64,000 nt of DNA. Origin: DASSUW01 sp963759375. Its GTDB lineage: Bacteria; Actinomycetota; Thermoleophilia; Solirubrobacterales; Solirubrobacteraceae. Position numbers and translations under genes: made by a program. Shown here in pieces: positions 8,986 through 17,686 of the stretch (positions are counted from its first letter, which is position 1; every line of letters starts with the position of its first letter). The DNA is taken from NCBI GenBank assembly GCA_963759375.1, contig CAVWYY010000006.1, forward strand, positions 558,001-622,000, written 5' to 3'. The notes under the pieces are model-generated. The model did no database searches. It had not been told where the DNA came from and saw nothing but the letters and a program-made list of their open reading frames with translations.

Positions 8986-9782
8986 ATCGCATGCTCATCC
9001 GTCTCGTCCCGGCCGCGGCCGCCATCGGCGCGCTGGTTCCCGCCACGCTCGCGGTCAGCGGCACCGCGCCGCAGGGCGAGCGCCTGCTCCCCGATCTCGA
9101 CCAGGAGCCGCCGAGCGGCCTGCTCGTGAGCCACTCGCCGCGCGGCTGGCAGCTGGGCTTCGCGTCGGCCGTCCGGAACGTCGGCGCCGGCCCGCTCGTC
9201 ATCGACGGCCACCGCACGAGCCGTACCGAGGAGACGATGCGGGCGGCGCAGATCATCAACCGCACGGCCGGCCCGCGCGAGGTCGTGCGCGGCGTCGGCC
9301 GTCTGCGCTACACGCGCTCGCCCGACCACGAGCACTGGCACCTGCTGCACTTCGACCGCTACGAGCTGCGCCGCCCGGGCGGCGATCGCGCGCTGGTGCG
9401 CGACCGCAAGACCGGGTTCTGCCTGGGCGACCGCTACGGCGTCGATGACCCGGCGCTTGCCGCCAAGCCGCCGGAGGCCGTGTACCGGAGCCGCTGCGGG
9501 CTCGAGCGCCCGGGGTTGTGGGGCGTCCGCGAGGGCATCTCGGTCGGCTACGGGGACGACTACGACGCCAACCTCGAGGGCCAGTACCTGCGGCTCAGCG
9601 GCCTGCGGGCCGGGCGCTACCTGCTCGTGCATCGCGCCAACGCCGACCGTCGCCTGCTGGAGACCTCCTACCGCAACAACGCGTCCTCGCTGCTGCTGCG
9701 GCTGCGCTGGCGCAGCGGCGTGCCGCGGATCCGGGTGCTCGCCGTGTGCCCGGACCGCGACCGCTGCCGCGTCAGACGCTGA
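8982..9782 (+). CDS. Secreted lysyl-oxidase-family protein
   Basis: A 266-residue protein starting at GTG 8982 (GTGA overlap with the glycosyltransferase). The N-terminus is a signal peptide (VNRMLIRLVPAAAAIGALV). The copper-site motif of lysyl oxidases is present as DHEHWHLLHFDRYEL near residues 110-125. Further family blocks are GFCLGDRYG and GISVGYGDDYDANLEGQYL, then GRYLLVHRAN. The family oxidises peptidyl lysine to allysine; the bacterial substrate is unknown. Coupling to a polysaccharide synthase suggests cross-linking or modification at the cell surface. It overlaps the convergent sortase gene by 11 bp. Confidence 0.85.
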   Translation: MNRMLIRLVPAAAAIGALVPATLAVSGTAPQGERLLPDLDQEPPSGLLVSHSPRGWQLGFASAVRNVGAGPLVIDGHRTSRTEETMRAAQIINRTAGPREVVRGVGRLRYTRSPDHEHWHLLHFDRYELRRPGGDRALVRDRKTGFCLGDRYGVDDPALAAKPPEAVYRSRCGLERPGLWGVREGISVGYGDDYDANLEGQYLRLSGLRAGRYLLVHRANADRRLLETSYRNNASSLLLRLRWRSGVPRIRVLAVCPDRDRCRVRR

Positions 9783-10401
9783 CCGCGTAGACGACCGTGT
9801 TGTCGAGGTAGTGGCCGCTGTCGCGGTCGAAGACGCCCGAGCACGTGATCAGCCGGAGCGTCGGGCGCGACGTGGCTCCGTAGACGCGCTCGGTCGGGAA
9901 CCGCGCCTTCGGGTACTGCTCGCTGCCGATCACGCGGAACCGCGCGCGTGTGCCGTCGCGGCGGACGACGGCGATCGCCGCGCCGGGGGCCAGGTCGCGG
10001 ATCCGGTAGAACACGGCCGGGCCGGTCTTCGAGTCGACGTGGCCGGCGATGACCGCCGGGCCGGGTGCGCCGGGCCGCGCGCCGCCGGTCCACCAGCCGG
10101 CGTCGCCGAAGTCGCGGGGCACCTCGAGCGTGCGGTCGGGATTGAGGCCGAGAGGGATGACCGGCGCGTCGACGCCGATCGCCGGGATCTCGATCCGGAC
10201 CGGGCGGGCGGGGCGATGCGCCGCGCGGCGCCCGCGCGGCGCCGGGTGCTCGTCCACCGCATCGAGCCGCATCGCCCGCTGTCCGTTCTGCGCCTCGCCG
10301 CGCGAGACGGCGAGCATGGTGAGCACGGCGGCGAGCAGGGCGACGCCCACCAGGAGGGCGGCGGCGCCGAGCAGCGCCGCCACCGGACGCCGGCGGTTCA
10401 C
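9772..10401 (-). CDS. Class F-like sortase
   Basis: A 209-residue membrane-anchored transpeptidase. An N-terminal signal anchor (VNRRRPVAALLGAAALLVGV) leads to the sortase barrel. The catalytic His is in VIAGHVDSKTG, the Cys in LRLITCSGVFD, and the Arg-bearing end is FDRDSGHYLDNTVVYA. The short form and this C-terminal block fit actinobacterial class F. GTG 10401 overlaps the stop of the small secreted protein upstream (GTGA), so that protein is its likely partner. No LPxTG substrate was noticed in this window. Confidence 0.85.
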   Translation of the reverse strand: MNRRRPVAALLGAAALLVGVALLAAVLTMLAVSRGEAQNGQRAMRLDAVDEHPAPRGRRAAHRPARPVRIEIPAIGVDAPVIPLGLNPDRTLEVPRDFGDAGWWTGGARPGAPGPAVIAGHVDSKTGPAVFYRIRDLAPGAAIAVVRRDGTRARFRVIGSEQYPKARFPTERVYGATSRPTLRLITCSGVFDRDSGHYLDNTVVYAVSV

Positions 10402-10800
10402 GACGAGGCGCGACGGCCGGCCGCCACGAGCCCGCCGCCCGCGGCCGTCAGCACGAGCGCCACCGGCGAGCAGCGCGAGCAGGCCCTCAGGGCCCTGCGG
10501 AGCGGTTCCGCCGGCGCCGGCGGCGACAGCGCCGTGCGGAACGGAGCGCGGCGTGCCGGTGACGCGCACGCTCACGCGGCGGGGCTTGGGCGCCGCTTGA
10601 CGCGGCGCCGGGTGGTCCCCGGCCAGCGAGTCGGGCGCGACCGGGGTCGGCACGACCTGGAGCAGAGGCGCCGGCGCGTTCTCCTCGTCGCAGTCGCCGG
10701 AGCATCCGTCGGAGCCGGCCAGCGCCGGGGAGGCGCCGAGGACGAGCGCCGCGATCCCCGCGGTCGCGGTGAGCAGGAAGCGGTGCTGCGTGCGATGCAT
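10398..10800 (-). CDS. Small secreted Pro-rich protein with C-terminal anchor, one frameshift
   Basis: It starts with a signal peptide (MHRTQHRFLLTATAGIAALV, cleavage near ASPALAG). A Cys pair (GSDGCSGDCDEEN) and a Pro-rich stretch follow. The frame breaks near 10460. With one G removed the protein ends LLALLA-VALVLTAAGGGLVAAGRRASS, a hydrophobic helix plus RR tail, and stops exactly where the sortase starts. This C-terminus resembles a cell-wall sorting signal, but the usual LPxTG is missing (GTAPQGPEG stands there). It overlaps the HxlR stop upstream, suggesting a three-gene unit. About 133 residues after correction. Confidence 0.6.
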
Positions 10801-11168
10801 CAGAACCCCCTGGGGTCTGGTCGTGCGCGAGCCTGGAGGTGCTGGACGGCCCACTCGTACATCGCCATCAGCGGCCCGGTCATGCTCCAGCCGAGCGGCG
10901 TCAGCGAGTACTCGACGCGACCGGGCGTGTCGGGGGCGACACACCGGGCGACGAGACCGTCCTGCTCGAGCGAGCGGAGCGTCTGGGTCAGCGTCTTCTT
11001 CGAGATCTCGCCGACCTCGTAGAGCACCTCGTTGTAGCGGCGGGTGCCCGTCGCCAGGAGGTAGATGACCTCGACGTGCCACTTGCCGGCCAGCATCGCG
11101 AGCACGGCACGGGTGCCGTTGATCATCTCGATGTCGCCGGCGTCCTCGGGGATCGCGCTGCCTGTCAT
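10800..11168 (-). CDS. HxlR-family transcriptional regulator
   Basis: A 122-residue winged-helix protein with the HxlR core: MLAGKWHVEVIYLLATGTRRYNEV (broken here after ATG), then EISKKTLTQTLRSLEQDGLV and RVEYSLTPLG. Length is normal for the family. It lacks the usual N-terminal regulatory Cys. Its stop overlaps the start of the small secreted protein by ATGA, so it may control the sortase unit. Divergent to the GH26 gene, with a 107-bp gap. Confidence 0.87.
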   Translation of the reverse strand: MTGSAIPEDAGDIEMINGTRAVLAMLAGKWHVEVIYLLATGTRRYNEVLYEVGEISKKTLTQTLRSLEQDGLVARCVAPDTPGRVEYSLTPLGWSMTGPLMAMYEWAVQHLQARARPDPRGF

Positions 11169-11275
11169 TCACGACGAGCCTGCGGGGCGCGCGGCGGCTG
11201 GGCAACAGGGGCCGCCGATCGGCCGATCGCACGCCGCGATTGCGCGCGGGCGCGGCGCGCGCGACGGTGTGGGAG

Positions 11276-12301
11276 ATGCGGGCCGCCGCCCTGAACACCA
11301 TGACCTGCGGGGCGACGCTGCTGCTGCTCGTCGTCCTCGCGCTGCCGGCCAAGCGACTGCTGGAGCAACCCGCCGCGCAGGCAACGGCGGCCGAGCTGCC
11401 GCGGTACGAGCCGGCCCGGCATCCGCGCCGCGTGTTCGGCGTCTACGTCGATCCCTGGCACGCGGACGACTGGGCGCGGAGCATCGGCGCCGCGCCGCAG
11501 GCGGTCGCGAAGTTCGAGGCGTTCTCGCGCAACCGGACGGTCGACGAGTACGCCGCGGAGAGCCGGCGCCAGGGCATCCACCGCATGCTGGTGTCGTGGG
11601 AGCCGTGGACGCCCGTGCCCGCGGCGCTCGGGATCGACGCGCAGGCGGCGCCACAGCGCGGCATGCGCAACATCGACATCGCGCGCGGGGCGCAGGACCG
11701 CTACATCATGCGCTTCGCCCGCAGCCTCGCCCGCTTCCACGGCACCGTGTGGCTGCGCTACGCGCACGAGATGAACGGCTACTGGTATCCCTGGAGCCGC
11801 GACGCGGAGGCGTACCGCTGGGCGTGGCGCCGGATCGTCCGGCTGTTCCACGTGGCCGGCGCCCGCAACGTGCGCTTCGTGTGGTCGGTCAACGCGAACC
11901 TCTACGAGCCCGCCGGCGTCTGGCTGGGCAACGCCCGGCGCTACTGGCCGGGCGCGCGCTACGTGGACGACGTCGGCGTCACGGTGATCGACTTCGGCGG
12001 CGACAAGGACTATCCGGTGCCGCGGTTCGCGCCGCGCCTGCGTGCGCTCCACCGCGAGTTCCGGAAGCCGCTGGTCCTCGCCGAGACGAACACCGACTGG
12101 AGCGGGCGCGTCGGCTGGCTGCGCGACCTGCGCGCCATGCTCGCGGGCATGCCGTGGGTCCGCGCGGTGATGTGGTCGCAGCTCCCGAGCCGCGGCCAGG
12201 CCCATCGCGCACGGACGAGCGGCGACCTGAACTGGGACGTGCAGCGCGACCCGCCCGCGGCAGCCGAGCTGCGGCGCCTGATCGAGGACGGCGACGGCTA
12301 G
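11276..12301 (+). CDS. Secreted GH26 family glycoside hydrolase (mannanase-like)
   Basis: A 341-residue protein with an N-terminal hydrophobic signal (TCGATLLLLVVLALPA) and one TIM-barrel domain. The GH26 acid/base signature is LRYAHEMNGYWYPW near residues 160-175. The nucleophile Glu is in LVLAETNTDWSG near 275. The family hydrolyses beta-mannans or related beta-glycans by a retaining mechanism. ATG 11276 was preferred over an upstream in-frame ATG (11240) because it sits just before the hydrophobic segment. It is directly followed (0 bp) by the wall-hydrolase gene, so a shared transcript is likely. Confidence 0.83.
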   Translation: MRAAALNTMTCGATLLLLVVLALPAKRLLEQPAAQATAAELPRYEPARHPRRVFGVYVDPWHADDWARSIGAAPQAVAKFEAFSRNRTVDEYAAESRRQGIHRMLVSWEPWTPVPAALGIDAQAAPQRGMRNIDIARGAQDRYIMRFARSLARFHGTVWLRYAHEMNGYWYPWSRDAEAYRWAWRRIVRLFHVAGARNVRFVWSVNANLYEPAGVWLGNARRYWPGARYVDDVGVTVIDFGGDKDYPVPRFAPRLRALHREFRKPLVLAETNTDWSGRVGWLRDLRAMLAGMPWVRAVMWSQLPSRGQAHRARTSGDLNWDVQRDPPAAAELRRLIEDGDG

Positions 12302-13971
12302 TTGGACCGGCGGCGCCGCTCAGACGAAGCGGCGGCTCGCATGGTCGAGCGCGTGCTCACCGATCCCGAGTTCCGCGCCCGCGTGCGGCAGGACCCCTCC
12401 TCCGCCGCGCTCGAGACGCTCGAGATCCGGGAGTCCAAGTCCAGCCTCGCGGGCGCGCTCATGGCCGCCGCGGTCGAGGGCCTCGCCCTTTACGAGCTCG
12501 CCGGCCACGGGGGCCTCGGCGTGGAGTCGGCGGACGCGGCCGTGCAGGGCGTGCCCCGCGCCACGGCCGCGCTGCTCGACAACCCGAACGTGCAGTTCGA
12601 CGCGTCCGGCGTGGCCGACCTCCGCGCGGGCCGCATCGACCCGCGCATCGTCGCCGTGCTCGACGGCATCGGCCGCCGCCACCACATCACCGTCTCGGCG
12701 ATGATGTCCGACCACGGCGTCCAGACCGCGGGCGGCTCGATCTCGAACCACCACTACGGCCGCGCCGTCGACATCGCCGTGGTCGACGGGCAGCCCGTCA
12801 CACCCGGCAATCCCGCCGCCCGCAAACTCGCCGAGTCCCTGCTGCACCTCGACCGGAGCATCCGCCCGACCGAGCTCGGCTCCCCCTGGCCGCTGTCCGA
12901 CCCCGCGGCGTTCACGGACGGCGACCACCAGGACCACATCCACGTCGCCTACGACGACCCCGTCGCGCCGGGCTGGAAGCCGCCCGCCTCCGTCGCCGCC
13001 CCGGCCGATCCGGACGACCTCGCCGACCCGAGCGACCCGGACGATCGGCGACTCGGCCGACCCGTCGGACCCGGATGACGCGGGCGACTCGAACGACTCG
13101 ACGGACCCCGACGAGTCGTCGGACCCGGATGACTCGGACACCTCGGACGACTCGGACGACTCGGACGACCCGGACGACTCCGACGACTCCGACGACTCGG
13201 ACGGACGACGACGAGGACGAGGACGACGACGACGACGAAGACGACGACGACGACGAAGACGAAGACGACGACGAAGACGACGACGACGAAGACGAGGACG
13301 ACGACGAGGACGACGAGGACGAGGACGAGGACGAGGACGAAGATGAGGACGAGCCCGACGAGGACGAGCCGGACGAGGTCGGCCCCGACGAGGACGACCT
13401 CACGGATGACGAGCGGGAGACCGACGAGGAACCGGCGGCGCCGGCGCCTCCGGCGGCGGTGGTGCCGGACGCGCCCGAGGTCGACGTCGACGGCGCGCCG
13501 ACCGAGTACCCGGGCGATGACGCGGCGCGCGAGGACGTCGCCGCGTGGATGGCCGCCGAGGCGCGGAAGCGAGGGCTGCCGCCCGAGCTGCCGGTGATGG
13601 CGGCGCTGGTCGAGTCAGGGCTGAAGAACCTGCCCGGCGGCGACGCGGACTCGATCGGGTTCTTCCAGATGCGCACGAGCATCTGGGACTCGGGCGTGTA
13701 CGCGGGCTACGGATCGAAGCCCGAGCTGCAGCTGCAGTGGTTCCTCGACCACGCCGAGAAGCTCCCGAAGCGCGGCGCCGACCAGTACGGCGAGTGGATC
13801 GCCGACGTCGAACGGCCCGCCGAGCAGTACCGCGGCCGCTACCAGCTGCGCCTGGCCGACGCGCGCGAGCTGTTGCGCAGCTTCGAGGCCTCCGCGCCCG
13901 CCCCGAAGGCGAACCAGGTGCAGGTGCTGCCGGTCATCCGGGCCGACCAGGTCACCCGCAAGCCGCGCTGA
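12302..13971 (+). CDS. Two-domain cell-wall hydrolase with Ser-Asp/Asp-Glu linker, two frameshifts
   Basis: About 555 residues after removing one base near 13046 and one near 13202. Residues 130-225 form a D,D-peptidase-like zinc domain (SDHGVQTAGGS, NHHYGRAVDIAV, HQDHIHVAYDD). A linker of S-D repeats and then a D/E tract follows. The C-terminal ~140 residues form a lytic-transglycosylase-like domain (LPPELPVMAALVESGLK, DSIGFFQMRTSIWD). The start is TTG 12302, directly after the GH26 stop; ATG 12341 is an alternative. The N-terminus (RMVERVLTDPEFRARVRQDP) resembles NHLP-type leaders. Probably a surface peptidoglycan-processing enzyme. Confidence 0.62.
13025..13385 (+). repeat. Low-complexity Asp-rich coding repeat (GACTCG then GAC/GAG/GAA)
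   Basis: The first part is made of TCGGACGAC units encoding S-D-D repeats like those of Sdr-type surface proteins. From about 13200 it becomes nearly pure GAC/GAG/GAA triplets encoding an uninterrupted acidic tract. It is a spacer between the two enzymatic domains. Triplet repeats of this kind slip easily, and both frame breaks of the gene fall at or next to it. Confidence 0.8.
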
Positions 13972-13975
13972 CCGC

Positions 13976-15212
13976 TCACGGCTCCGGGCCGTCCTCTTCG
14001 TCGTCGCTCGGATCGTCGGACTGCGAGTCGCCCACGCCGGCGGGCGCCGGCCCCGCCTGATGCCGCTTCGCGGGCGGCGGACGTCGGCCCCCCTCCCTGC
14101 GGGGCGATCGTGAGCGCAGCCGCGATCGCGACGGCCAGCGCCATCAGCAGCACGAGCGAGCGTGCCAGGCGCCGCGCACGCCGGCTGCCGCCGCGGCTCC
14201 GCCGCGCGAGCGCGCCGGCAGCGCCCGCGGCGGCGGCGGGCATGACGGTCGGGAGCAGACCGTCGTCGCGCTCGGGGAACATCGGGACCGGACGGTCGTC
14301 GCGCTCGGTCGCGGCGGGCAGCTGCATCGTTGCCGGCGTCGGGACCGCAGGTACCGCGTCGAGCGGTGCCTCGCGCCGCCAGCGCGAGCCCAGCCGGTCG
14401 AGCGTCAGCTCCTCGAAGGCGAGCCAGGCCGTCGCGGCGCTCTGCACCCGGTCCGCGGGATCCGTGACCAGCAGCCCGGCGAGCCAGTCCGAGAGCCGCG
14501 GATCGACGGATGGCCGCAGCGCGCTGAGCGCGAGCGGCTCCTCGTTGACGTGCCGCAGCAGCACCGCCATCGGCGTCCCGCTCGAGTCGAACGGCGGCCG
14601 CCCGGCCAGCAGCTCGAAGGCGATGATCCCGACGGCGTAGAGGTCGGTCCACGGGCCGACCTCCTGCCCCATCGCCTGCTCGGGCGCCATGTAGGTCGGC
14701 GTGCCGATCGTGGTGCCGGTCGCCGTCAGGAAGGTGGTGGCCTGGGCCTCGTCGGTCGCCTTCGCGATCCCGAAGTCGGTGATCTTCACCCGCGCCTGCT
14801 CGCTGACCATCAGGTTCTCCGGCTTGACGTCGCGGTGCACGACGCCGCGGTCGTGAGCATGCCGCAGCCCCGCCAGCAGCCCTTCGATCACGCCGGCGAT
14901 CTGCGCGAACGTGAGGCCGTCCATCAGCGGGCGCAGCGAGCCGCGCTCGACGTACTCCATCGCGATGTACGGCGTGCCGCGGTGCTCGAAGAAGTCGTGC
15001 ACCGTGACGATGTTCGGATGGTTCAGCGAGCCGGCCAGGCGCGACTCGCGGACGAAGCGCCGGGCGGTCGTGGTGTCCGCGGCGGCCAGAGCGGACAGCT
15101 CCTTGAGTGCTACGTAGCGGCCGAGATCGGGTTGGCGGGCGAGGTAGACCGTGGCCATCCCGCCACGCCCGATCTCCCGCAGGATCTCGTACCGGCCGAC
15201 GCTGCGAGCCAC
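13976..15212 (-). CDS. Transmembrane Ser/Thr protein kinase (PknB-like), one frameshift near C-terminus
   Basis: Residues 7-265 are a complete Hanks-type kinase: GRGGMATVY glycine loop, VALKEL lysine, catalytic HRDVKPENLM, DFGIAKA and TYMAPEQAMG. A juxtamembrane linker leads to a membrane helix near 350 (SLVLLMALAVAIAAALTIAP). The frame breaks at a GGGGGG run near 14090. Corrected, a short extracellular tail remains (PAKRHQAGPAPAG, ending DDEEDGPEP) and stops at 13976, 4 bp from the convergent hydrolase gene. No PASTA repeats are present, unlike PknB. About 411 residues, GTG start. Confidence 0.85.
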
Positions 15213-15216
15213 GCCC

Positions 15217-15510
15217 TCAGGCCGCGCGCAGCGTCATTTCCAGCGCCGGCCCACAGGCCCAGACGTTGTCGGCGAACTCGTCGGCCCGCTGCGGCGTCCA
15301 CCGGCCGGTCGCGACGAGCCGGTCGCACATGTCATCGAAGGTCGAGAAGGCCGTGCGCGCGGAGCGGTCGTTGACGATGTCGGCGCAGAAGAGCAGTGCG
15401 TCCGCCGCGAGGCGCGTCAGCGCCTGCTCCGGTGACCGCAGCTTCGCCGGTCCGAGGTCGTGGAGAGTCTTCATCACGCGTGCGTAGGCACGTGCGCGTT
15501 CGGAGGTCAT
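15217..15510 (-). CDS. Conserved small soluble protein of unknown function
   Basis: A 97-residue, mostly helical protein (MTSERARAYARVMKTLHDLG, ending CGPALEMTLRAA) with two Cys and no signal peptide or membrane helix. I do not recognise a family. It lies 4 bp upstream of the kinase gene on the same strand, so it is probably co-transcribed and could be a kinase substrate or modulator. That role is only inferred from position. Confidence 0.6.
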   Translation of the reverse strand: MTSERARAYARVMKTLHDLGPAKLRSPEQALTRLAADALLFCADIVNDRSARTAFSTFDDMCDRLVATGRWTPQRADEFADNVWACGPALEMTLRAA

Positions 15511-15614
15511 GCACCGACCGTAGGCGCGGGCGCGCGAGCGACCAAGCGGGTTCGCCGACGTCGTGATCTGTGGAACCGATTGATCGCGACAGCGACCGAC
15601 TCGACACTCGCCGC

Positions 15615-16085
15615 ATGCAGAACACCGACCTTCCCCTCGAGCGCGCGGTGAACGACGCCATCGCTCGCGCCGTCGCGATCGGCGGGCTCGTCTCGATCGC
15701 GCTCATCCACATGCTGCAGTTGCCGGAGGCGTTCGCCGAGATCGGCTATCTCGGCGCGCTGTTCATCGTCGCCATCGCCGCGAGCCTCGTCCTCGCGGCC
15801 GCGTTCACACGCACGAGCGACGACCGCGCGTGGGCCGCCGCCGGTGGGCTCGCCGCGCTGATCCTGCTCGGCTACGTGATCAGCCGCAGCATCGGGCTGC
15901 CCGGCTTCACCGACGACATGGGTGAGTGGTCGGAGTCCCCGGGCCTCGCCTCGATGGTGGTGGAGAGCCTGGTGATCTTCGTGACGTCCGCCGTGCTCGC
16001 CACACGGCACCAGCCGATGAGCCGCGCCGCAGGTTCCCTCCCGGCGCGCGGCGCGGGGATGCAGCCCGGTCCTGCCGGCGGATGA
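15615..16085 (+). CDS. Small integral membrane protein, unknown function
   Basis: A 156-residue protein with four likely membrane helices (IARAVAIGGLVSIALIHMLQ; YLGALFIVAIAASLVLAAAF; AAAGGLAALILLGYVIS; MVVESLVIFVTSAVLAT). ATG 15615 (MQNTDLPLERAV) was preferred; an in-frame GTG at 15570 would add a charged extension. The stop overlaps the next membrane protein by ATGA, so the two are translationally coupled. Family not recognised. Confidence 0.6.
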   Translation: MQNTDLPLERAVNDAIARAVAIGGLVSIALIHMLQLPEAFAEIGYLGALFIVAIAASLVLAAAFTRTSDDRAWAAAGGLAALILLGYVISRSIGLPGFTDDMGEWSESPGLASMVVESLVIFVTSAVLATRHQPMSRAAGSLPARGAGMQPGPAGG

Positions 16086-17125
16086 CCGCCGGGCCGGCAG
16101 CGCTCCCCGAGCGGCCGCCCGTCTCCTCCCCCGACCGGCCGCGAGAGTCGTCGTGGATCGTCACCAGCCAGCCGAGGCTCGGCCTGATCGGCCTCGTGCT
16201 CGTGGTGCCGATCGCGGCGGCGCTCGCGGTCGGGGCGGGCGGCCCTGAGCGCTCCGCCCTCGTCCTCGGCCCGCTCGTCACCTACGCGCTCCCGCTGGTC
16301 GCCGTGGTCGCGTTCTGGTGGGAGGACTGGCCCGGCACCCGCCTGCGGCCGAGCTGGTCCGGGTGGGCGGACACGGCCCTGATCGCCGGCGGCGCGGTCG
16401 TGCTCACGGCGGCCGGCCAGACCGTCGTCGCCGGACTCGACCTCCGCGGCATCTTCGACGCGTTCCCAGGGCCGGGGCACACGCCCACGTTCCCGGCGAC
16501 CATGCCGCTTGCGGCGGCCGCGTTCGTGGCGATGCTAGAGCTGACGCTCGTCGGGGAGGGCTGGCCGCTGCGTCGCTTCCCGCGGCTGCCGGCCGGACTC
16601 GTCGCGCTCGCGCTCTCGTGGGGCGTCGCGCTGATCGTTTACTTCGCTCTCGCCGGCGTGCGCGGCGACCTCGGCACCGTGCTGATCGTGATCGGCGCCT
16701 GGCAGGCGCTGATCTACGTCGCGCTGCGCGGCTGGCCGTTCTCGTCGATCGCGGGGCGCGGCCGGCGGCTCACCTGCGCGCATGCCGGAGTGATCGCCGG
16801 CGGCATCGCCACGTACCTCGCCGTCCACGACGTGCTGGGGGTCGGCCGGGAGCCGCTCGCCGCCTACGCGGCCTGCGTCGTGGCGGCCGCGCTCCTGCTC
16901 GGCATGCAGTTCGAGGGCTGGCTCGATCGGAACACGACGGTGATCGCCGCGCTGGTGTCGGCGGCGGCGCTCGCGGTTGCGCTGCGTGCCGTCGCCGGCG
17001 GCGTCGAGTTCAGGCGCGTGAGCGCCGACGACTGGGTCACGCACGTCGGCCTCAACGCCCTCGGCGTCTCGATCATCCTGCACGTGGCGATCGGCCGCCG
17101 CTGGCCGTTTCGGCTGATCGCCTGA
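16082..17125 (+). CDS. Polytopic membrane protein, unknown function
   Basis: A 347-residue protein with roughly nine hydrophobic helices spread evenly over its length, beginning after a 30-residue polar N-terminus (SSPDRPRESSWIVTSQPRLG). No catalytic or transporter signature stands out. ATG 16082 overlaps the stop of the preceding four-helix protein, so the pair may form one membrane complex. An inverted repeat directly after the stop separates it from the dehydrogenase operon. Confidence 0.65.
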   Translation: MTAGPAALPERPPVSSPDRPRESSWIVTSQPRLGLIGLVLVVPIAAALAVGAGGPERSALVLGPLVTYALPLVAVVAFWWEDWPGTRLRPSWSGWADTALIAGGAVVLTAAGQTVVAGLDLRGIFDAFPGPGHTPTFPATMPLAAAAFVAMLELTLVGEGWPLRRFPRLPAGLVALALSWGVALIVYFALAGVRGDLGTVLIVIGAWQALIYVALRGWPFSSIAGRGRRLTCAHAGVIAGGIATYLAVHDVLGVGREPLAAYAACVVAAALLLGMQFEGWLDRNTTVIAALVSAAALAVALRAVAGGVEFRRVSADDWVTHVGLNALGVSIILHVAIGRRWPFRLIA

Positions 17126-17126
17126 T

Positions 17127-17144
17127 CGGCAATACCGATTGCCG
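17127..17144. promoter_or_regulatory. Inverted repeat upstream of dehydrogenase operon
   Basis: CGGCAAT-ACCG-ATTGCCG is a perfect 7-bp dyad with a 4-base centre. It begins 2 bases after the upstream stop codon and lies 31 bp before the ATG of the 2Fe-2S subunit. It may be an operator or a weak terminator hairpin. There is no T-run. Confidence 0.4.
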
Positions 17145-17174
17145 CCGCCGCGGGCCGCACGGACCATCGAGTCC

Positions 17175-17686
17175 ATGGACACCGTCGAGATCACCCTGCA
17201 CGTGGACGGGCTCACGCAGACGCTCGTCGTCGACACCCGGACGACGCTGCTGGATGCGCTGCGCGAGCGGCTGGGGATCACGAGCCCCAAGAAGGGGTGC
17301 GACCACGGGCAATGCGGTGCCTGCACCGTGCTGCTCGACGGCCGCCGCGCGGTCAGCTGCCTCGCCCTGGCGGTGGCGCACGACGGCGCGGCGATCACCA
17401 CCGCGGCCGGGCTCGCCGAGGACGACGAGCTGCACCCGCTGCAGCAGGCGTTCATCGAGCACGACGCGCTTCCAGTGCGGCTACTGCACCCCGGGCCAGA
17501 TCGTCTCGGCTGCCGGGATGCTCGAGGAGGCCTCCGCGGGCTGGCCGAGCGTCGTGACCGAGGACCTCGACGCCGACGCGGTCGTGCTCGACGACGACGA
17601 GATCCGCGAGCGCATGAGCGGCAACCTGTGCCGCTGCGCCGCGTACGCCAACATCGTCCCGGCGATCGCGCGAGGTGGCGCCGTGA
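17175..17686 (+). CDS. Xanthine-dehydrogenase-family 2Fe-2S subunit, frameshifted
   Basis: The small iron-sulfur subunit of a molybdenum hydroxylase. The first cluster motif is intact (GCDHGQCGACTVLLDG near residue 40). The second is in another frame (FQCGYCTPGQIVSAAGML, then SGNLCRCAAYANIVPAI). One extra base near 17472 explains the switch. A second shift near 17672 would give a normal end at TGA 17686, overlapping the FAD-subunit GTG. Without it the frame runs straight into the FAD subunit. About 169 residues after correction. It passes electrons from the Mo subunit to FAD. Confidence 0.75.

Noticed and set aside
13025..13385. CRISPR-like or satellite repeat
   Set aside because: The repeat is a short in-frame triplet/hexamer pattern that encodes Ser-Asp and Asp-Glu tracts within a recognised protein. 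There are no spacers.
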